This document shows positions 43,993 to 53,648 of a stretch of DNA of 64,000 nucleotides, piece after piece. The stretch is from an uncultured Rhizobiaceae group bacterium (GTDB lineage: Bacteria; Pseudomonadota; Alphaproteobacteria; Rhizobiales; Rhizobiaceae), in contig CALHBJ010000001.1 in NCBI GenBank assembly GCA_937930845.1, positions 248,001-312,000 on the forward strand, read 5' to 3'. The position numbers were made by a program, and so were the translations under genes. The notes beneath the pieces were generated by a model that made no database searches, had not been told where the DNA came from, and saw only the letters and a list, made by a program, of their open reading frames with translations. Position 1 is the first letter of the stretch, and each line of letters opens with the position of its first letter.

Positions 43993-45831
43993 CTATTCGA
44001 CTGCAATAAATCCGCCTGACTGACGTTGCCAAAGGCGCGCATAACGCCCGCCCTTGGCCACTAGCTCGTCATGTGTCCCATCTTCCACGATCCGTCCCTC
44101 TTCCATCACGATCAATCGGTCGAGGCTTGCGATAGTGGACAGGCGATGGGCAATGGCGATGACCGTTTTGCCGTGCATGAGATCAGCCAGACTTTCCTGA
44201 ATCGCGGCCTCAATTTCAGAGTCCAGCGCTGATGTTGCTTCGTCCAACAGCAGGATGGGTGCATCTTTCAGAAATACGCGGGCCAGAGCGATGCGCTGCC
44301 GCTGTCCGCCGGACAGTTTTACGCCTCGCTCGCCCACGAATGTTTCGTAAGCCTTGCGCCCCTTTTCATCACGTAAATGGGCAATGAACTCGTCTGCGCG
44401 CGCCCGTTTGGCAGCGGATTCCACCTGTTCGAAACTGGCGTTCCCCTGACCTATGGCAATGTTTTCCAATACGGAGCGGTGCATCAAAGACGTGTCCTGC
44501 TGAACAAGCCCGGTCGCAGCGCGCAGGGACGCCTGGGAGACGGATGCGATGTTTTGGCGATCGATGGTGAGCGCACCGCCATCCACATCATGAAAGCGCA
44601 AAAGCAGGTTCATCAATGTGGACTTACCGACACCTGACTGGCCCACAATACCCAGTTTCTGACCGGCTGGCACATGCAGCGAAAAGTCATGAATAACCGC
44701 GCCGGTGCCCGGATAGGAAAAACTGACGCGGTCAAACTTGATGTCACCTTTTTCAACGACCAAATCAGGGGCGTTGGGCACATCACGGATTGTTGGCTCC
44801 CGGGCGATGAGTTTGGCGGAATTCTGCGCTGTGCCAAAATTGCGAAACAACCCGTTCAACAGGCCCAACAAACGCCCCATCAACAGGTTCAGCCGCAGGC
44901 ACAGGGCCAGCACAATTGCGACTTCTCCCGCCGTCAGCGCTTGAGTGCTGAACAACCAAAGAGCCGCAAATCCGATCACCACCAGCATGCAGCTTGAGAC
45001 GATCTGAAACGAAATTCGCATGGTGGCGATAGAGCGCGTGTAAAGGCGAAATACGCTCAAGACGTCAAACCATGCCGATTTGATAAAACCATCATGCTCA
45101 GCTTCTGCGGCATGCAGTTTTATGGTGCGTATGTTGGCATATCCATCGACCATCCGCCCGGTAAGTTCGGCGACCGCCTCGGCGGTTTCGCGGCTGCCAT
45201 CGCGAATAGCGGGAATTGAATAGCGGGCAATTATTCCAATCACCACCAGCCAGAACCCAACAGGAATCGCCATGCGCCAATCGAGACCGGCGGTTACCAC
45301 CAATGTGGTGAGCGCAAAAACCACGATGAACCAGATGATTTGCAAAAGGCTGATTAGAAAATCACCTGCTGCCTGCCCTCCTTGCCAGACCTTCGAGGCA
45401 ACACGCCCCGGCATTTCATCATCGAAGAAAAAGACGTCTTGCCGCGACACTGACAAATGCGACTGCCAGCGCACCATGGTGAAAAACTCTGGCACAACGA
45501 CCTGTTCTTCAATCACGGCCGTGCCTGCGGCGACGATGGATCTGACCACCGCAACCAGAAAAGCCATGCCGAGCAGGATATAGAAATTGTTGTTGAATAT
45601 GGCGTCTGGCGGGCCGCTGTTCATCATATCGACGATGGCACCGACAAAGGTAAACAGCGTCGCTTCAACCAAAGCGGTGATCCCGCCAAGTGCCAACATG
45701 ATGGAAAATGCAACGGGAGTTTGGCGGGCAAAATGCCAGATGAAGCCCAGCCCTGACCCCGGCGGTCTGCCGGGATAGGAACGCTGGAACGGCTGCGCGA
45801 ACTGCTCAAACAGGCGAAAGAATCTATCCAT
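43993..45831 (-). CDS. ABC exporter half-transporter (permease plus ATPase), second of a pair
   Basis: 612 residues: six helices (about 35-320), then an ATPase with Walker A GQSGVGKST, signature LSGGQRQRIALAR and Walker B ILLLDEATSALDSE. All nucleotide-binding motifs are intact. It belongs to the lipid/drug/peptide exporter type (MsbA- or MdlB-like), substrate unknown. It follows a similar gene by 41 bp and shares its layout, including the last-residue pattern RQSGGFI. They may form a heterodimer or two separate exporters. Confidence 0.9.
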   Translation of the reverse strand: MDRFFRLFEQFAQPFQRSYPGRPPGSGLGFIWHFARQTPVAFSIMLALGGITALVEATLFTFVGAIVDMMNSGPPDAIFNNNFYILLGMAFLVAVVRSIVAAGTAVIEEQVVVPEFFTMVRWQSHLSVSRQDVFFFDDEMPGRVASKVWQGGQAAGDFLISLLQIIWFIVVFALTTLVVTAGLDWRMAIPVGFWLVVIGIIARYSIPAIRDGSRETAEAVAELTGRMVDGYANIRTIKLHAAEAEHDGFIKSAWFDVLSVFRLYTRSIATMRISFQIVSSCMLVVIGFAALWLFSTQALTAGEVAIVLALCLRLNLLMGRLLGLLNGLFRNFGTAQNSAKLIAREPTIRDVPNAPDLVVEKGDIKFDRVSFSYPGTGAVIHDFSLHVPAGQKLGIVGQSGVGKSTLMNLLLRFHDVDGGALTIDRQNIASVSQASLRAATGLVQQDTSLMHRSVLENIAIGQGNASFEQVESAAKRARADEFIAHLRDEKGRKAYETFVGERGVKLSGGQRQRIALARVFLKDAPILLLDEATSALDSEIEAAIQESLADLMHGKTVIAIAHRLSTIASLDRLIVMEEGRIVEDGTHDELVAKGGRYARLWQRQSGGFIAVE

Positions 45832-45872
45832 TGGCCGCCAAGTTGCACATCGTATCCGGCATTGTCAGCACC

Positions 45873-47747
45873 TTATTCCGCAGCTTCTGTCGAGAGCCCG
45901 CTTTGAATGAAGCCACCGGACTGACGCGACCACAGGGACGCATAAAGGCCATCGTGCTTGACAAGTTCGTCATGCTTGCCTTCTTCCACGATTTGCCCCT
46001 TATCCAGCACGATAAGCCGGTCCAGATTGGCAATCGTTGACAGACGGTGGGCAATGGCCAGCACTGTCTTGCCCTCCATCAGATTGAACAATTGTTCCTG
46101 AATGACGGCCTCGACCTCGGAATCAAGCGCTGACGTGGCCTCGTCGAGCACCAGGATTGGCGCGTCCTTGAGGAACACTCTGGCGATTGCAATGCGCTGG
46201 CGTTGTCCACCGGACAATTTCACACCCCGCTCGCCCACCTGGGCATCATATCCTTTGCGTCCATCGGTATCTTCCAAATCCAATATAAACTCGTGGGCAT
46301 TGGCCTTCTTGGCAGCAGCAATCACCTGTTCGTCGCTCGCATCGGGCCGCCCATAGGCGATGTTTTCCCGCACGGAGCGGTGCAGCAAGGAGGTATCCTG
46401 CGTTACAACCGCGATCTGCGAACGCAGGCTGTCCTGGGTGACATCGGCGATGTTCTGTCCATCGATCAATACAGCGCCGCTTTCGATGTCATACATGCGC
46501 AGCAAAATGTTCATCATGGTGGTCTTGCCCGCGCCAGAACGGCCAATCAGGCCGACCTTTTCGCCGGGAGCCAGTTTCAGTTGCAGCCCGTCGATCACCT
46601 GACCATGTTTGGAATACTGGAAATTCACATCGTCGAAACTGACTTCACCAGCCGTCACATCCAGCACCGTTGCCGACGGTTTATCAACCACGGAACGGGG
46701 CTGCGCGATGGTGTTCATGCCATCTACGGCCATGCCCATATTTTCAAATAGCCCAGCCATTTCCCACATGATCCAATGGGACATGCCGGAAAGGCGCGTG
46801 ACCAATGCAGCCGCAACAGCAACGGCGGCCACCGTGGCGCTGCCATTGAGCCATTGGTTGATGGCGATCACACCAACCGTGAAAAGCAACAGATTGTTCA
46901 ACAGACCAAGCAGAACATGCATGCCCGTCGACAGGCGCATTTGCGGATGCACGGTGTTGAGGAAACCTTCCATACTGCCACGGGCATAGTCGATTTCGCG
47001 TCCCGCATGGGCGAATAATTTCACCGTGGAAATGTTGGTGTAACTGTCCACCACGCGCCCCGTCATCAGCGACCTTGCATCGGCCTGTTTGCGCGAAATT
47101 TGCGCCATACGCGGCAGAAAAATGCGCATGGTAACAATGTACAGAACCAGCCAGACGATGAAGGGAAGCATCAGCATGATATCGAATGATGCCACCAGCA
47201 CGAGCGCACCCAAAAAATACACGATCACATAGGCAAAAACGTCAAGAATCTTCATGACCGTTTCACGCACGCCAAGGGCTGTTTGCATGACCTTGGTTGC
47301 CACACGACCGGCAAATTCATCCTGATAGAAGCCCATGGACTGGCCCAGCATATAGCGATGCGCCTGCCAGCGGATGATCATCGGGTAATTGCCAATCACC
47401 GTTTGATGCAACACCAAAGACCACAACAGACGCACAGCCGGCAACAGGAGCAGCGTCACAACACCCATCCATATCAGCGTGGATTTTTCCTGTTCCAGAA
47501 AGGTTGCACGATCGGCGTTTGCCAGCCAGTCGACAACGTTGCCCAGATATCCAAACAGCACGATTTCAAGTAAAGCGGTGATCATGCCAAGGCTGGCCAT
47601 GATCAACAGAGCGGGCCAGATGCCCTTGGAATAATACCAGCAGAATGCAAACAGGGTTGCGGGCGGCTGAGTGGGCTCATCCGTTGGGAACGGTTCAATA
47701 CGGTTCTCAAACCAGGAGAGTATTTTTTCCATTGGCTTGGCTTTCAT
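45873..47747 (-). CDS. ABC exporter half-transporter (permease plus ATPase), first of a pair
   Basis: 624 residues: six helices (about 40-330), then Walker A GRSGAGKTT, signature LSGGQRQRIAIAR and Walker B ILVLDEATSALDSE. It is closely related in layout to the next gene (start ...PATLFAFCWYYSKGIWPALLI against GLGFIWHFARQTPVAF). The ATG at 47747 or the one at 47732 (MEKILSWF) could be the start; neither has a strong ribosome site. It is divergent from trmL. Confidence 0.9.
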   Translation of the reverse strand: MKAKPMEKILSWFENRIEPFPTDEPTQPPATLFAFCWYYSKGIWPALLIMASLGMITALLEIVLFGYLGNVVDWLANADRATFLEQEKSTLIWMGVVTLLLLPAVRLLWSLVLHQTVIGNYPMIIRWQAHRYMLGQSMGFYQDEFAGRVATKVMQTALGVRETVMKILDVFAYVIVYFLGALVLVASFDIMLMLPFIVWLVLYIVTMRIFLPRMAQISRKQADARSLMTGRVVDSYTNISTVKLFAHAGREIDYARGSMEGFLNTVHPQMRLSTGMHVLLGLLNNLLLFTVGVIAINQWLNGSATVAAVAVAAALVTRLSGMSHWIMWEMAGLFENMGMAVDGMNTIAQPRSVVDKPSATVLDVTAGEVSFDDVNFQYSKHGQVIDGLQLKLAPGEKVGLIGRSGAGKTTMMNILLRMYDIESGAVLIDGQNIADVTQDSLRSQIAVVTQDTSLLHRSVRENIAYGRPDASDEQVIAAAKKANAHEFILDLEDTDGRKGYDAQVGERGVKLSGGQRQRIAIARVFLKDAPILVLDEATSALDSEVEAVIQEQLFNLMEGKTVLAIAHRLSTIANLDRLIVLDKGQIVEEGKHDELVKHDGLYASLWSRQSGGFIQSGLSTEAAE

Positions 47748-47892
47748 TCAGACCGGCCATGACCGGATACGGCACACAGTTTGTCTAGCAATCAGCATCA
47801 ATCTTGCTTGCTTGTGTGGCGTTCTTGTGTGGCGTTGCGATGGCGCATTTGCCATTGTGAAGCCAAATCGCTTCTCCAATGGATTTACTCCC

Positions 47893-48408
47893 GTGACCCG
47901 CAAAAGTACAGCGCCAGGAACTGTGACGAATATCAACGCCCCGCACGGGATTGGTCTGGCGCTTTATCAACCGGACATTCCTGGCAATACGGGCACTATT
48001 TTGCGCATGGCCACGTGTCTTGGCGTCACGGTGGATGTGATCGAACCAGCCGGATTTCGGTTTGATGATACGAGCCTGAAACGGGCGGGACTGGATTATC
48101 TGGAGCGCGCCACACTGGTGCGCCATGCAAACTGGGAAGCATTCTTGAAGGATGCGAAGGCCAATGACCGACGCCTGATATTGCTGACCACAAAGTCACA
48201 AACCGCCTACACCTCATTTGAATTTCTGCCGGGCGACGTTCTGGTGTTCGGGCGCGAATCTGCTGGTGTCCCTGATGATGTGCACGAGACCTTCACACAC
48301 CGCCTGACCATTCCCATGGCGCAGGAAGGACGCTCTTTGAATGTGGCGGTCAGCGCAGCAATGGTGACCGGAGAAGCCTTGCGGCAGGTAACGGGTTTTA
48401 GTGCCTAG
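47893..48408 (+). CDS. trmL: tRNA (cytidine/uridine-34-2'-O)-methyltransferase TrmL
   Basis: Methylates the ribose of wobble base 34 in tRNA-Leu isoacceptors. It is a SPOUT-fold knotted enzyme of about 171 residues. Motifs: IPGNTGTILRMA, VFGRESAGVPD and IPMAQEGRSLNVAVSAAMV. The ATG-less 5' end allows GTG at 47893 or 47923. The domain starts near GIGLALYQPD, so both fit; the open frame to 47671 is not part of it. It converges on a GNAT gene 9 bp away. Confidence 0.93.
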   Translation: MTRKSTAPGTVTNINAPHGIGLALYQPDIPGNTGTILRMATCLGVTVDVIEPAGFRFDDTSLKRAGLDYLERATLVRHANWEAFLKDAKANDRRLILLTTKSQTAYTSFEFLPGDVLVFGRESAGVPDDVHETFTHRLTIPMAQEGRSLNVAVSAAMVTGEALRQVTGFSA

Positions 48409-48417
48409 AGCGAGTTC

Positions 48418-48846
48418 CTAAAGCGGTTGGCGCATGTGAATGTGTTCGATACCGGCATCATCAAAAGGTTCGCCGGTTATCTCGAATCCCATGGACTGAT
48501 AAAAGCGCGTCGCATGGGTTTGGGCATCCAGCGCGATGAACTTGCCCACCGCGCGTTGGCGCGCAGTCTCAATGAGGCTTTTAACCAATTGGCGGCCCAA
48601 CCCCTGCCCTCTGGCCGATTTGGCAACCGCCACACGCTGTATCTTCGCCACATCGCCAAACTGGCACAAACGGGCTGTACCAATGACGCTGTCCCCATCC
48701 AACACCATAATGTGATGGGCATTGGTTTCGTCGTGCTCGTCGATTTCCAACGCGACTGGAACGCCCTGCTCTTCGACGAAAACCTTGTGACGCAGGGCAT
48801 AGCAACGCTGACGTTTCTGGGAAGTATCTGCTGTTTGAATATGCAT
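48418..48846 (-). CDS. GNAT-family N-acetyltransferase (ElaA-like)
   Basis: 142 residues. It begins CYALRHKVFVEEQGVP, typical of ElaA-type GNAT proteins. The acetyl-CoA P-loop is in VAVAKSARGQGLGRQLV, and the C-terminal ARFYQSMGFEITGEPF is normal. The substrate is unknown. Confidence 0.88.
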   Translation of the reverse strand: MHIQTADTSQKRQRCYALRHKVFVEEQGVPVALEIDEHDETNAHHIMVLDGDSVIGTARLCQFGDVAKIQRVAVAKSARGQGLGRQLVKSLIETARQRAVGKFIALDAQTHATRFYQSMGFEITGEPFDDAGIEHIHMRQPL

Positions 48847-48932
48847 TGTTGAGCGACCTGCTGCACTTTGTCATCGGCTCAGTGGCCATTGCCTCACCTT
48901 GTCAAAAGGGGCTGCAACATGTCAAAGCTGGC

Positions 48933-48947
48933 GTTGAAATTTTCAAC
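48933..48947. promoter_or_regulatory. palindrome just upstream of hemF
   Basis: GTTGAAA-T-TTTCAAC, with perfect 7-base arms, ends 17 bp before the hemF ATG. It resembles an FNR box but has one base less between TTGA and TCAA than the FNR consensus. It may be an operator or an RNA hairpin near the ribosome site. No ribosome site is obvious beside it. Confidence 0.35.
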
Positions 48948-48964
48948 TGCCAGAGCGTCCCCAC

Positions 48965-49879
48965 ATGAGAGACAGACACAGCCTTCCCCCCGGATTGCCG
49001 AACGATATTGAAGACAAAAAAGCAACGGCCACGCGCTGGTTTGCAGCTTTACGGGATGACATTTGCGCGCGCCTGGAAGGACTTGAGGACAAGCTGGCCG
49101 GACCGCTCAGCGACCGTGAGCCGGGCCGGTTTGTGCGCACTCCGTGGGACCGTGACGGGGGAAAAGGTGGCGGCGGCGTCATGTCCATGATGTCCGGGCG
49201 CGTGTTTGAAAAGGTCGGCGTTCATGTGTCGACGGTTTATGGCGAATTTTCAGAGGAGTTTCGCAAGCAGATGCCCGGCGGCAATGAGGATCCCAGGTTC
49301 TGGGCCTCTGGCGTGTCGCTGATTTGCCATCCGCAAAATCCCCATGTTCCCGCCGTTCACATGAACACACGCATGGTGGTGACCAACCGCCAATGGTTTG
49401 GCGGTGGCGCAGACCTGACGCCTGTTCTCGATGCCCGGCGCACGCAGGATGATCCTGACAGTGTGGACTTTCACGCCGCCATGCAACGGGCCTGTGATGC
49501 CCATTCGGTTGCCGACTATGAGGAGTTGAAATCCTGGTGTGATGACTATTTTCATCTCTTCCATCGTGATGAACCGCGTGGCATTGGCGGCATATTTTGC
49601 GATTATATTCACAGCGGCGAAAAGCTGGACCAGTGGGAAGCCAATTTCGCATTCATTCAGGATATCGGACGCGAATTTGCTGCTGTTTATGAAATGCTGG
49701 TGGCGCGGAATATGGAAACACCCTGGAGCGAAGAACAGCGCGACGAGCAATTGATCCGCCGGGGACGCTATGTGGAATTCAACCTGTTGCAGGACCGGGG
49801 CACAATTTTTGGATTAAAAACCGGTGGCAATGTGAATTCCATTTTGTCCAGCATGCCACCTGTTGTGAAATTCCCTTAA
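48965..49879 (+). CDS. hemF: oxygen-dependent coproporphyrinogen III oxidase
   Basis: Oxidative decarboxylation of coproporphyrinogen III to protoporphyrinogen IX in aerobic heme synthesis. It has 304 residues. Conserved parts: [32 protein letters not shown] (with catalytic His) and [20 protein letters not shown]. It acts in the cytosol. An anaerobic hemN counterpart, if any, is not in this window. Confidence 0.97.
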   Translation: MRDRHSLPPGLPNDIEDKKATATRWFAALRDDICARLEGLEDKLAGPLSDREPGRFVRTPWDRDGGKGGGGVMSMMSGRVFEKVGVHVSTVYGEFSEEFRKQMPGGNEDPRFWASGVSLICHPQNPHVPAVHMNTRMVVTNRQWFGGGADLTPVLDARRTQDDPDSVDFHAAMQRACDAHSVADYEELKSWCDDYFHLFHRDEPRGIGGIFCDYIHSGEKLDQWEANFAFIQDIGREFAAVYEMLVARNMETPWSEEQRDEQLIRRGRYVEFNLLQDRGTIFGLKTGGNVNSILSSMPPVVKFP

Positions 49880-49919
49880 AGCGCGTTTCGCCGTGGGCGG
49901 TCTGCTCACGCCATCACGA

Positions 49920-49940
49920 AAACAGGTATTCTACCTGTTT
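49920..49940. terminator. bidirectional hairpin at the hemF/cca junction
   Basis: AAACAGGTA and TACCTGTTT form a perfect 9-bp stem with a TTC loop, flanked by A's on one side and T's on the other. It lies between convergent genes and includes the cca stop codon. An imperfect second stem-loop (about 49886-49918) precedes it. It fits a two-way terminator. Confidence 0.6.
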
Positions 49941-51151
49941 AGCAGGTCATCCTTGCTGAGCTTGAAACCGCTGTCGATCCAGCGATTTTGCACTTCATCC
50001 AGACGCGCGGCAATTTGTGGTCCGGGCGCCATGCCCAAGTCCAGCAAATCCTGACCGCGCAGCGGGAATTGCGGTTTTTCCCAACCATCCAGCCATTTGA
50101 GCTGGCGCTTGTATTTACCCAAAGAGTCATCGGCACGGGCGATGGCCAGCTTCAGGCAATCGGATACCGCTGTGATATCATTTCGATACAGCCATTTGTG
50201 AAACTCGCCCTTCGACAGGCTCACATCTGGCACGGCTGTTGCCGCCCAGGTCTCCAACCGATTGCGAACCAGATTTGACACCCGAAGCCTTTTGCAAAGT
50301 GTCTCAACGGAATCCCTGTTGGGTGCAATGATTGACATGAGCCGAAGGATACTGTCCTGGGACCAGCCATTATCGCTTTCTGCGGACACGAGACCGGGCA
50401 GAAAATCGATGCCCCATTTTTCTGATTCCGGCAGGATACTGGTCAGCACGCCCGTTTGGCGCATCCACAAGATGGCTCGGCCAGGGTCCGGCGCGGCCAG
50501 CAATTTGGACAATTCCTGCCACACTCTTTCGGGGCTTAAGCTGCTCAGATTGTCCTTTTGCCGCGAACAGGCTTTCAACCCTTCCGCATCGGGTCGAAAT
50601 GCGCCGTACCAGGCAAAGAAACGGAAGAAGCGTAAGATTCGCAAATAATCTTCGCGGATGCGCGTTTCTGCATCGTCGATAAACCGCACCGTCTTGGACA
50701 TCACGTCTTCAACGCCATCCAAAGGGTCATAAACAGTTCCGCCGGCATCCACATAAAGCGCATTGATTGTGAGGTCGCGGCGCTTGGCGTCTGCAAGCCA
50801 GTCGCGGCCAAAAACTACCTGGGCATGGCGACCATCGGTTTTGATGTCTTGGCGCAACGTGGTGATTTCAAAAGCCTGACCTGCGATCACAGCCGTGATT
50901 GTGCCATGGTCGATGCCGGTTGGAATGACCTTATGGCCGGCTTCCTGCAAGATTTGAGCCGCCTGGGCCGGTTCCAGTGTTGTTGAAATATCAACATCTC
51001 CGATCGGATGTCCCATCAACGCATTGCGCACCGCACCCCCGTTTACCCGCGCTTCTTCGCCCGATTGGGACAAAAGAGCGAGCACGGTTTGCACCGGGTC
51101 TGCGCGCAACCATGATTGGTCGATGTGAGAATAATTCATTTCATTCGCCAT
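49931..51151 (-). CDS. cca: CCA tRNA nucleotidyltransferase
   Basis: Adds or repairs the 3' CCA of tRNAs. It has about 406 residues. The nucleotidyltransferase motif VNGGAVRNALMGHPIGDVDI holds the catalytic Asp pair, and the RRDLTINALYVD and RIREDYLRILRFFRF segments are typical. The start at 51151 has GGGA eight bases upstream and overlaps the NUDIX gene by 11 bp; the longer open frame upstream is shared with that gene and is not used. Confidence 0.94.
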   Translation of the reverse strand: MANEMNYSHIDQSWLRADPVQTVLALLSQSGEEARVNGGAVRNALMGHPIGDVDISTTLEPAQAAQILQEAGHKVIPTGIDHGTITAVIAGQAFEITTLRQDIKTDGRHAQVVFGRDWLADAKRRDLTINALYVDAGGTVYDPLDGVEDVMSKTVRFIDDAETRIREDYLRILRFFRFFAWYGAFRPDAEGLKACSRQKDNLSSLSPERVWQELSKLLAAPDPGRAILWMRQTGVLTSILPESEKWGIDFLPGLVSAESDNGWSQDSILRLMSIIAPNRDSVETLCKRLRVSNLVRNRLETWAATAVPDVSLSKGEFHKWLYRNDITAVSDCLKLAIARADDSLGKYKRQLKWLDGWEKPQFPLRGQDLLDLGMAPGPQIAARLDEVQNRWIDSGFKLSKDDLLNR

Positions 51152-51824
51152 AGAGACGTTCCCGCACAACGTGGATAATGCCCGCAGTAATGCCCCAGAT
51201 GCGGCGTTCAACCGGCGGACTGTCCCGTCCATCTTGATAATACATGGCGTAGAAAAACCGTTCTTTTTCCTGCCAGATACGGCTTTCCACCCGCGCATTG
51301 TCAGTGTCCATCAAAAACTTCAACGGCACATCGAATATTTCGGCCACCTCCCCCGCGTCGGCGACCAGGGGTTGAGGTGCTTTTTCCAACGATATGATCG
51401 GGGTTATGCGAAAGCCGGAGCCTGAATAGTAAGGGCCAAGACGGCCAAGGATTTCCACATTGTGCTCTTTCAACCCCACTTCTTCGCAGGCTTCGCGAAC
51501 CGCCGCCTGCTCGGGAGTTTCACCGGATTCGATCTTGCCGCCGGGGAAGGCAATTTGGCCCTGGTGGGTGGAAAGATGGTCTGCACGGCGGGTCAACAAT
51601 ACATGCGGACCGCTTGCATGTTCGCGCACGTGAATGAGAACGGCCGCATCGCGACTGGCGCGAGAGCGCAGGCTTTCTTCTTCCCCCGCATTCAACAGGT
51701 GATCGCCGCTGATGGCTTCCAGCCGGGCCCTGCGCGTGGCCACGCGGTGGCGAACCCGGTCGCGGAAATCTGCAAGACTGGCATCAAACCGGGGCGCTGC
51801 AGCGGGTTGGGATGTCACATCCAT
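51141..51824 (-). CDS. NUDIX CoA pyrophosphatase
   Basis: 227 residues. The NudL/CoAse signature LLTRRADHLSTHQGQIAFP leads into a complete Nudix box (about 94-116, GGKIESGETPEQAAVREACE). It hydrolyses CoA to phosphopantetheine and adenosine 3',5'-bisphosphate. It lies 9 bp after DUF1285 and overlaps cca. Confidence 0.93.
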   Translation of the reverse strand: MDVTSQPAAAPRFDASLADFRDRVRHRVATRRARLEAISGDHLLNAGEEESLRSRASRDAAVLIHVREHASGPHVLLTRRADHLSTHQGQIAFPGGKIESGETPEQAAVREACEEVGLKEHNVEILGRLGPYYSGSGFRITPIISLEKAPQPLVADAGEVAEIFDVPLKFLMDTDNARVESRIWQEKERFFYAMYYQDGRDSPPVERRIWGITAGIIHVVRERLYGE

Positions 51825-51833
51825 CGGGTAAAA

Positions 51834-52445
51834 CTAGGCGCTCAGTTCGGCGAGTTGATCAGCGGCCATCACCGGAAACACTTGCCCGTTGGAGCGCAGC
51901 GCAAACATGGTTTTGCCGCCGACTTCAATTTCCTCACCATGGGATATCAGTTCATACATGACGGGGCGGGCAAGCAGCGCTTCAAGGCGTCCACGCACCA
52001 GAACATAGGGCTTTAGCTGATCGGTCTTGCCGATAATTTCAAAGCGAATCGGATTGTCAGCTCCCGCCTCCACCAGATCGCCCACATTGGTTCGGAAAGT
52101 CAGTTTCTGGTTTTCGCCCTCGCCTACGGCATTCATTTCCACGGCAACAAATGGCGCATCTTCCACACGGATGCCCACACGTTCCACGGGGGTTACCAGA
52201 TAGGTTTTGCCATCTTCGTCCTTGCGCAACACAGTGGAAAAAAGGCGCACAAGCGGCGCGCGGCCGATTGGTGTGCCCATATACATCCAGGTTCCGTCAC
52301 GCTTGATCTCCATATCGAGATCACCGCAGAAATCCGGGTTCCATTTTTCCACCGGGGGCAAACCGTCACCGGCGTGTTTGGCGCGTTTGACCAAAGCCTC
52401 AAGGGCCGCTGTGGGGCTCTCCTCGATGTCCGGTCTTTTGTCCAT
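51834..52445 (-). CDS. DUF1285 family protein
   Basis: About 203 residues, soluble. The family core shows FCGDLDMEIKRDGTWMYMGT and APLVRLFSTVLRKDEDG, with VGIRVEDAPFVAVEM. Function is unknown. The ATG at 52445 has GGAG upstream at a good spacing. It starts the DUF1285 - NUDIX - cca unit and is divergent from the moxR operon. This pairing is common in Rhizobiales, which suggests a shared context but not a shared job. Confidence 0.9.
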   Translation of the reverse strand: MDKRPDIEESPTAALEALVKRAKHAGDGLPPVEKWNPDFCGDLDMEIKRDGTWMYMGTPIGRAPLVRLFSTVLRKDEDGKTYLVTPVERVGIRVEDAPFVAVEMNAVGEGENQKLTFRTNVGDLVEAGADNPIRFEIIGKTDQLKPYVLVRGRLEALLARPVMYELISHGEEIEVGGKTMFALRSNGQVFPVMAADQLAELSA

Positions 52446-52627
52446 TTTTCGCTCCGTGCTTGTTATTGGCTTGCTTAGCAGACATTTTGGTCGCATCACC
52501 GCATGTCCGCAAAGTTGGGCATAGTCACAAAATCGTGGCTATTGTGTCATGGGATGCCGTGACAAACTAGTACAGCCCGGTTGGGCGTGCTGACGAATTG
52601 ATCAAGCAGAAGGTAAGCTTTCAACCC

Positions 52628-53638
52628 ATGAGCGCAATGAGCAAAACGCCCCTCACCGATGACAAAGACATTGTCGCCGCCGCCGAACAGGCTGTGGAGA
52701 AAATCAAACTGGCGCGAGACGGCATCGGCACCGTCATTTTCGGCCAGGAAGATGTGGTTGAAAACGCGCTGATCACCATTCTTTCCGGCGGCCACGCCCT
52801 GTTGGTGGGTGTGCCCGGTTTGGCCAAAACAAAGCTTGTGGAAACCATGGGGATCGTTCTTGGTCTTGATTCCAGCCGCATCCAATTCACCCCAGACCTG
52901 ATGCCCTCGGACATTGTGGGCTCTGAAATTCTGGACCAAAACGACGATGGCAAACGCTCCTTCCGTTTTGTCAAAGGGCCGATTTTCACCCAATTGCTGA
53001 TGGCCGATGAAATCAACCGCGCCAGCCCGCGCACCCAATCGGCCTTGCTGCAATCCATGCAGGAATATCATGTGACGATTGCCGGTGAACGCCATGACCT
53101 GCCATCGCCTTTCCACGTGCTGGCAACGCAAAACCCGCTGGAGCAGGAAGGCACCTATCCCCTGCCCGAAGCCCAGCTTGACCGCTTCCTGATGCAAATT
53201 GATGTGCGATATCCGGAGCTTGAGGCCGAACGCCGGATTTTGATGGAAACAACGGGCGCGCAGGAAGCACCTGCCGAAAAGGTACTCGATGTGGCCAGTT
53301 TGATGGAAATTCAACACCTGGTCCGCCGCATGCCGGTGAGTGAATCCGTGGTCGAAGCCATTCTTGGCCTGGTCCGGTCGGCCCGACCTGAAGAGGGATC
53401 TTCTGAGGGCGCTGCACGGCATATTGCCTGGGGTCCAGGGCCGCGCGCGTCCCAGGCGCTGATGCTGACGGTGCGCGCCCGCGCCTTGCTGGATGGTCGC
53501 CTCGCCCCCTCGGTTGACGATGTGGTGGCGCTGGCTGAGCCGGTTTTGCAACATCGCATGGCGCTCAATTTTGCTGCCCGTGCCGAAGGCATTGGCGTTC
53601 GACAAGTGATCGGCGAATTGAAACAGACCTGGATGTGA
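52628..53638 (+). CDS. MoxR-family AAA+ ATPase
   Basis: About 336 residues. Walker A GVPGLAKTK (about 63-71), Walker B LLMADEINRASP and the sensor region LATQNPLEQEGTYPLPEAQ, with a C-terminal lid. MoxR proteins act as chaperone-like ATPases that mature or assemble metal-containing or membrane complexes together with vWA partners encoded next door. It heads the moxR - DUF58 - BatA/DUF4159 - vWA operon. ATG at 52628 or 52637 may be the start; the frame is open back to 52598. Confidence 0.95.
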   Translation: MSAMSKTPLTDDKDIVAAAEQAVEKIKLARDGIGTVIFGQEDVVENALITILSGGHALLVGVPGLAKTKLVETMGIVLGLDSSRIQFTPDLMPSDIVGSEILDQNDDGKRSFRFVKGPIFTQLLMADEINRASPRTQSALLQSMQEYHVTIAGERHDLPSPFHVLATQNPLEQEGTYPLPEAQLDRFLMQIDVRYPELEAERRILMETTGAQEAPAEKVLDVASLMEIQHLVRRMPVSESVVEAILGLVRSARPEEGSSEGAARHIAWGPGPRASQALMLTVRARALLDGRLAPSVDDVVALAEPVLQHRMALNFAARAEGIGVRQVIGELKQTWM

Positions 53639-53648
53639 GGCTGGCATA

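Noticed and set aside
52446-52627. Operator in the DUF1285/moxR divergent region (TGTCA / TGACA)
   Set aside because: Only five-base arms with a ten-base spacer, expected by chance.
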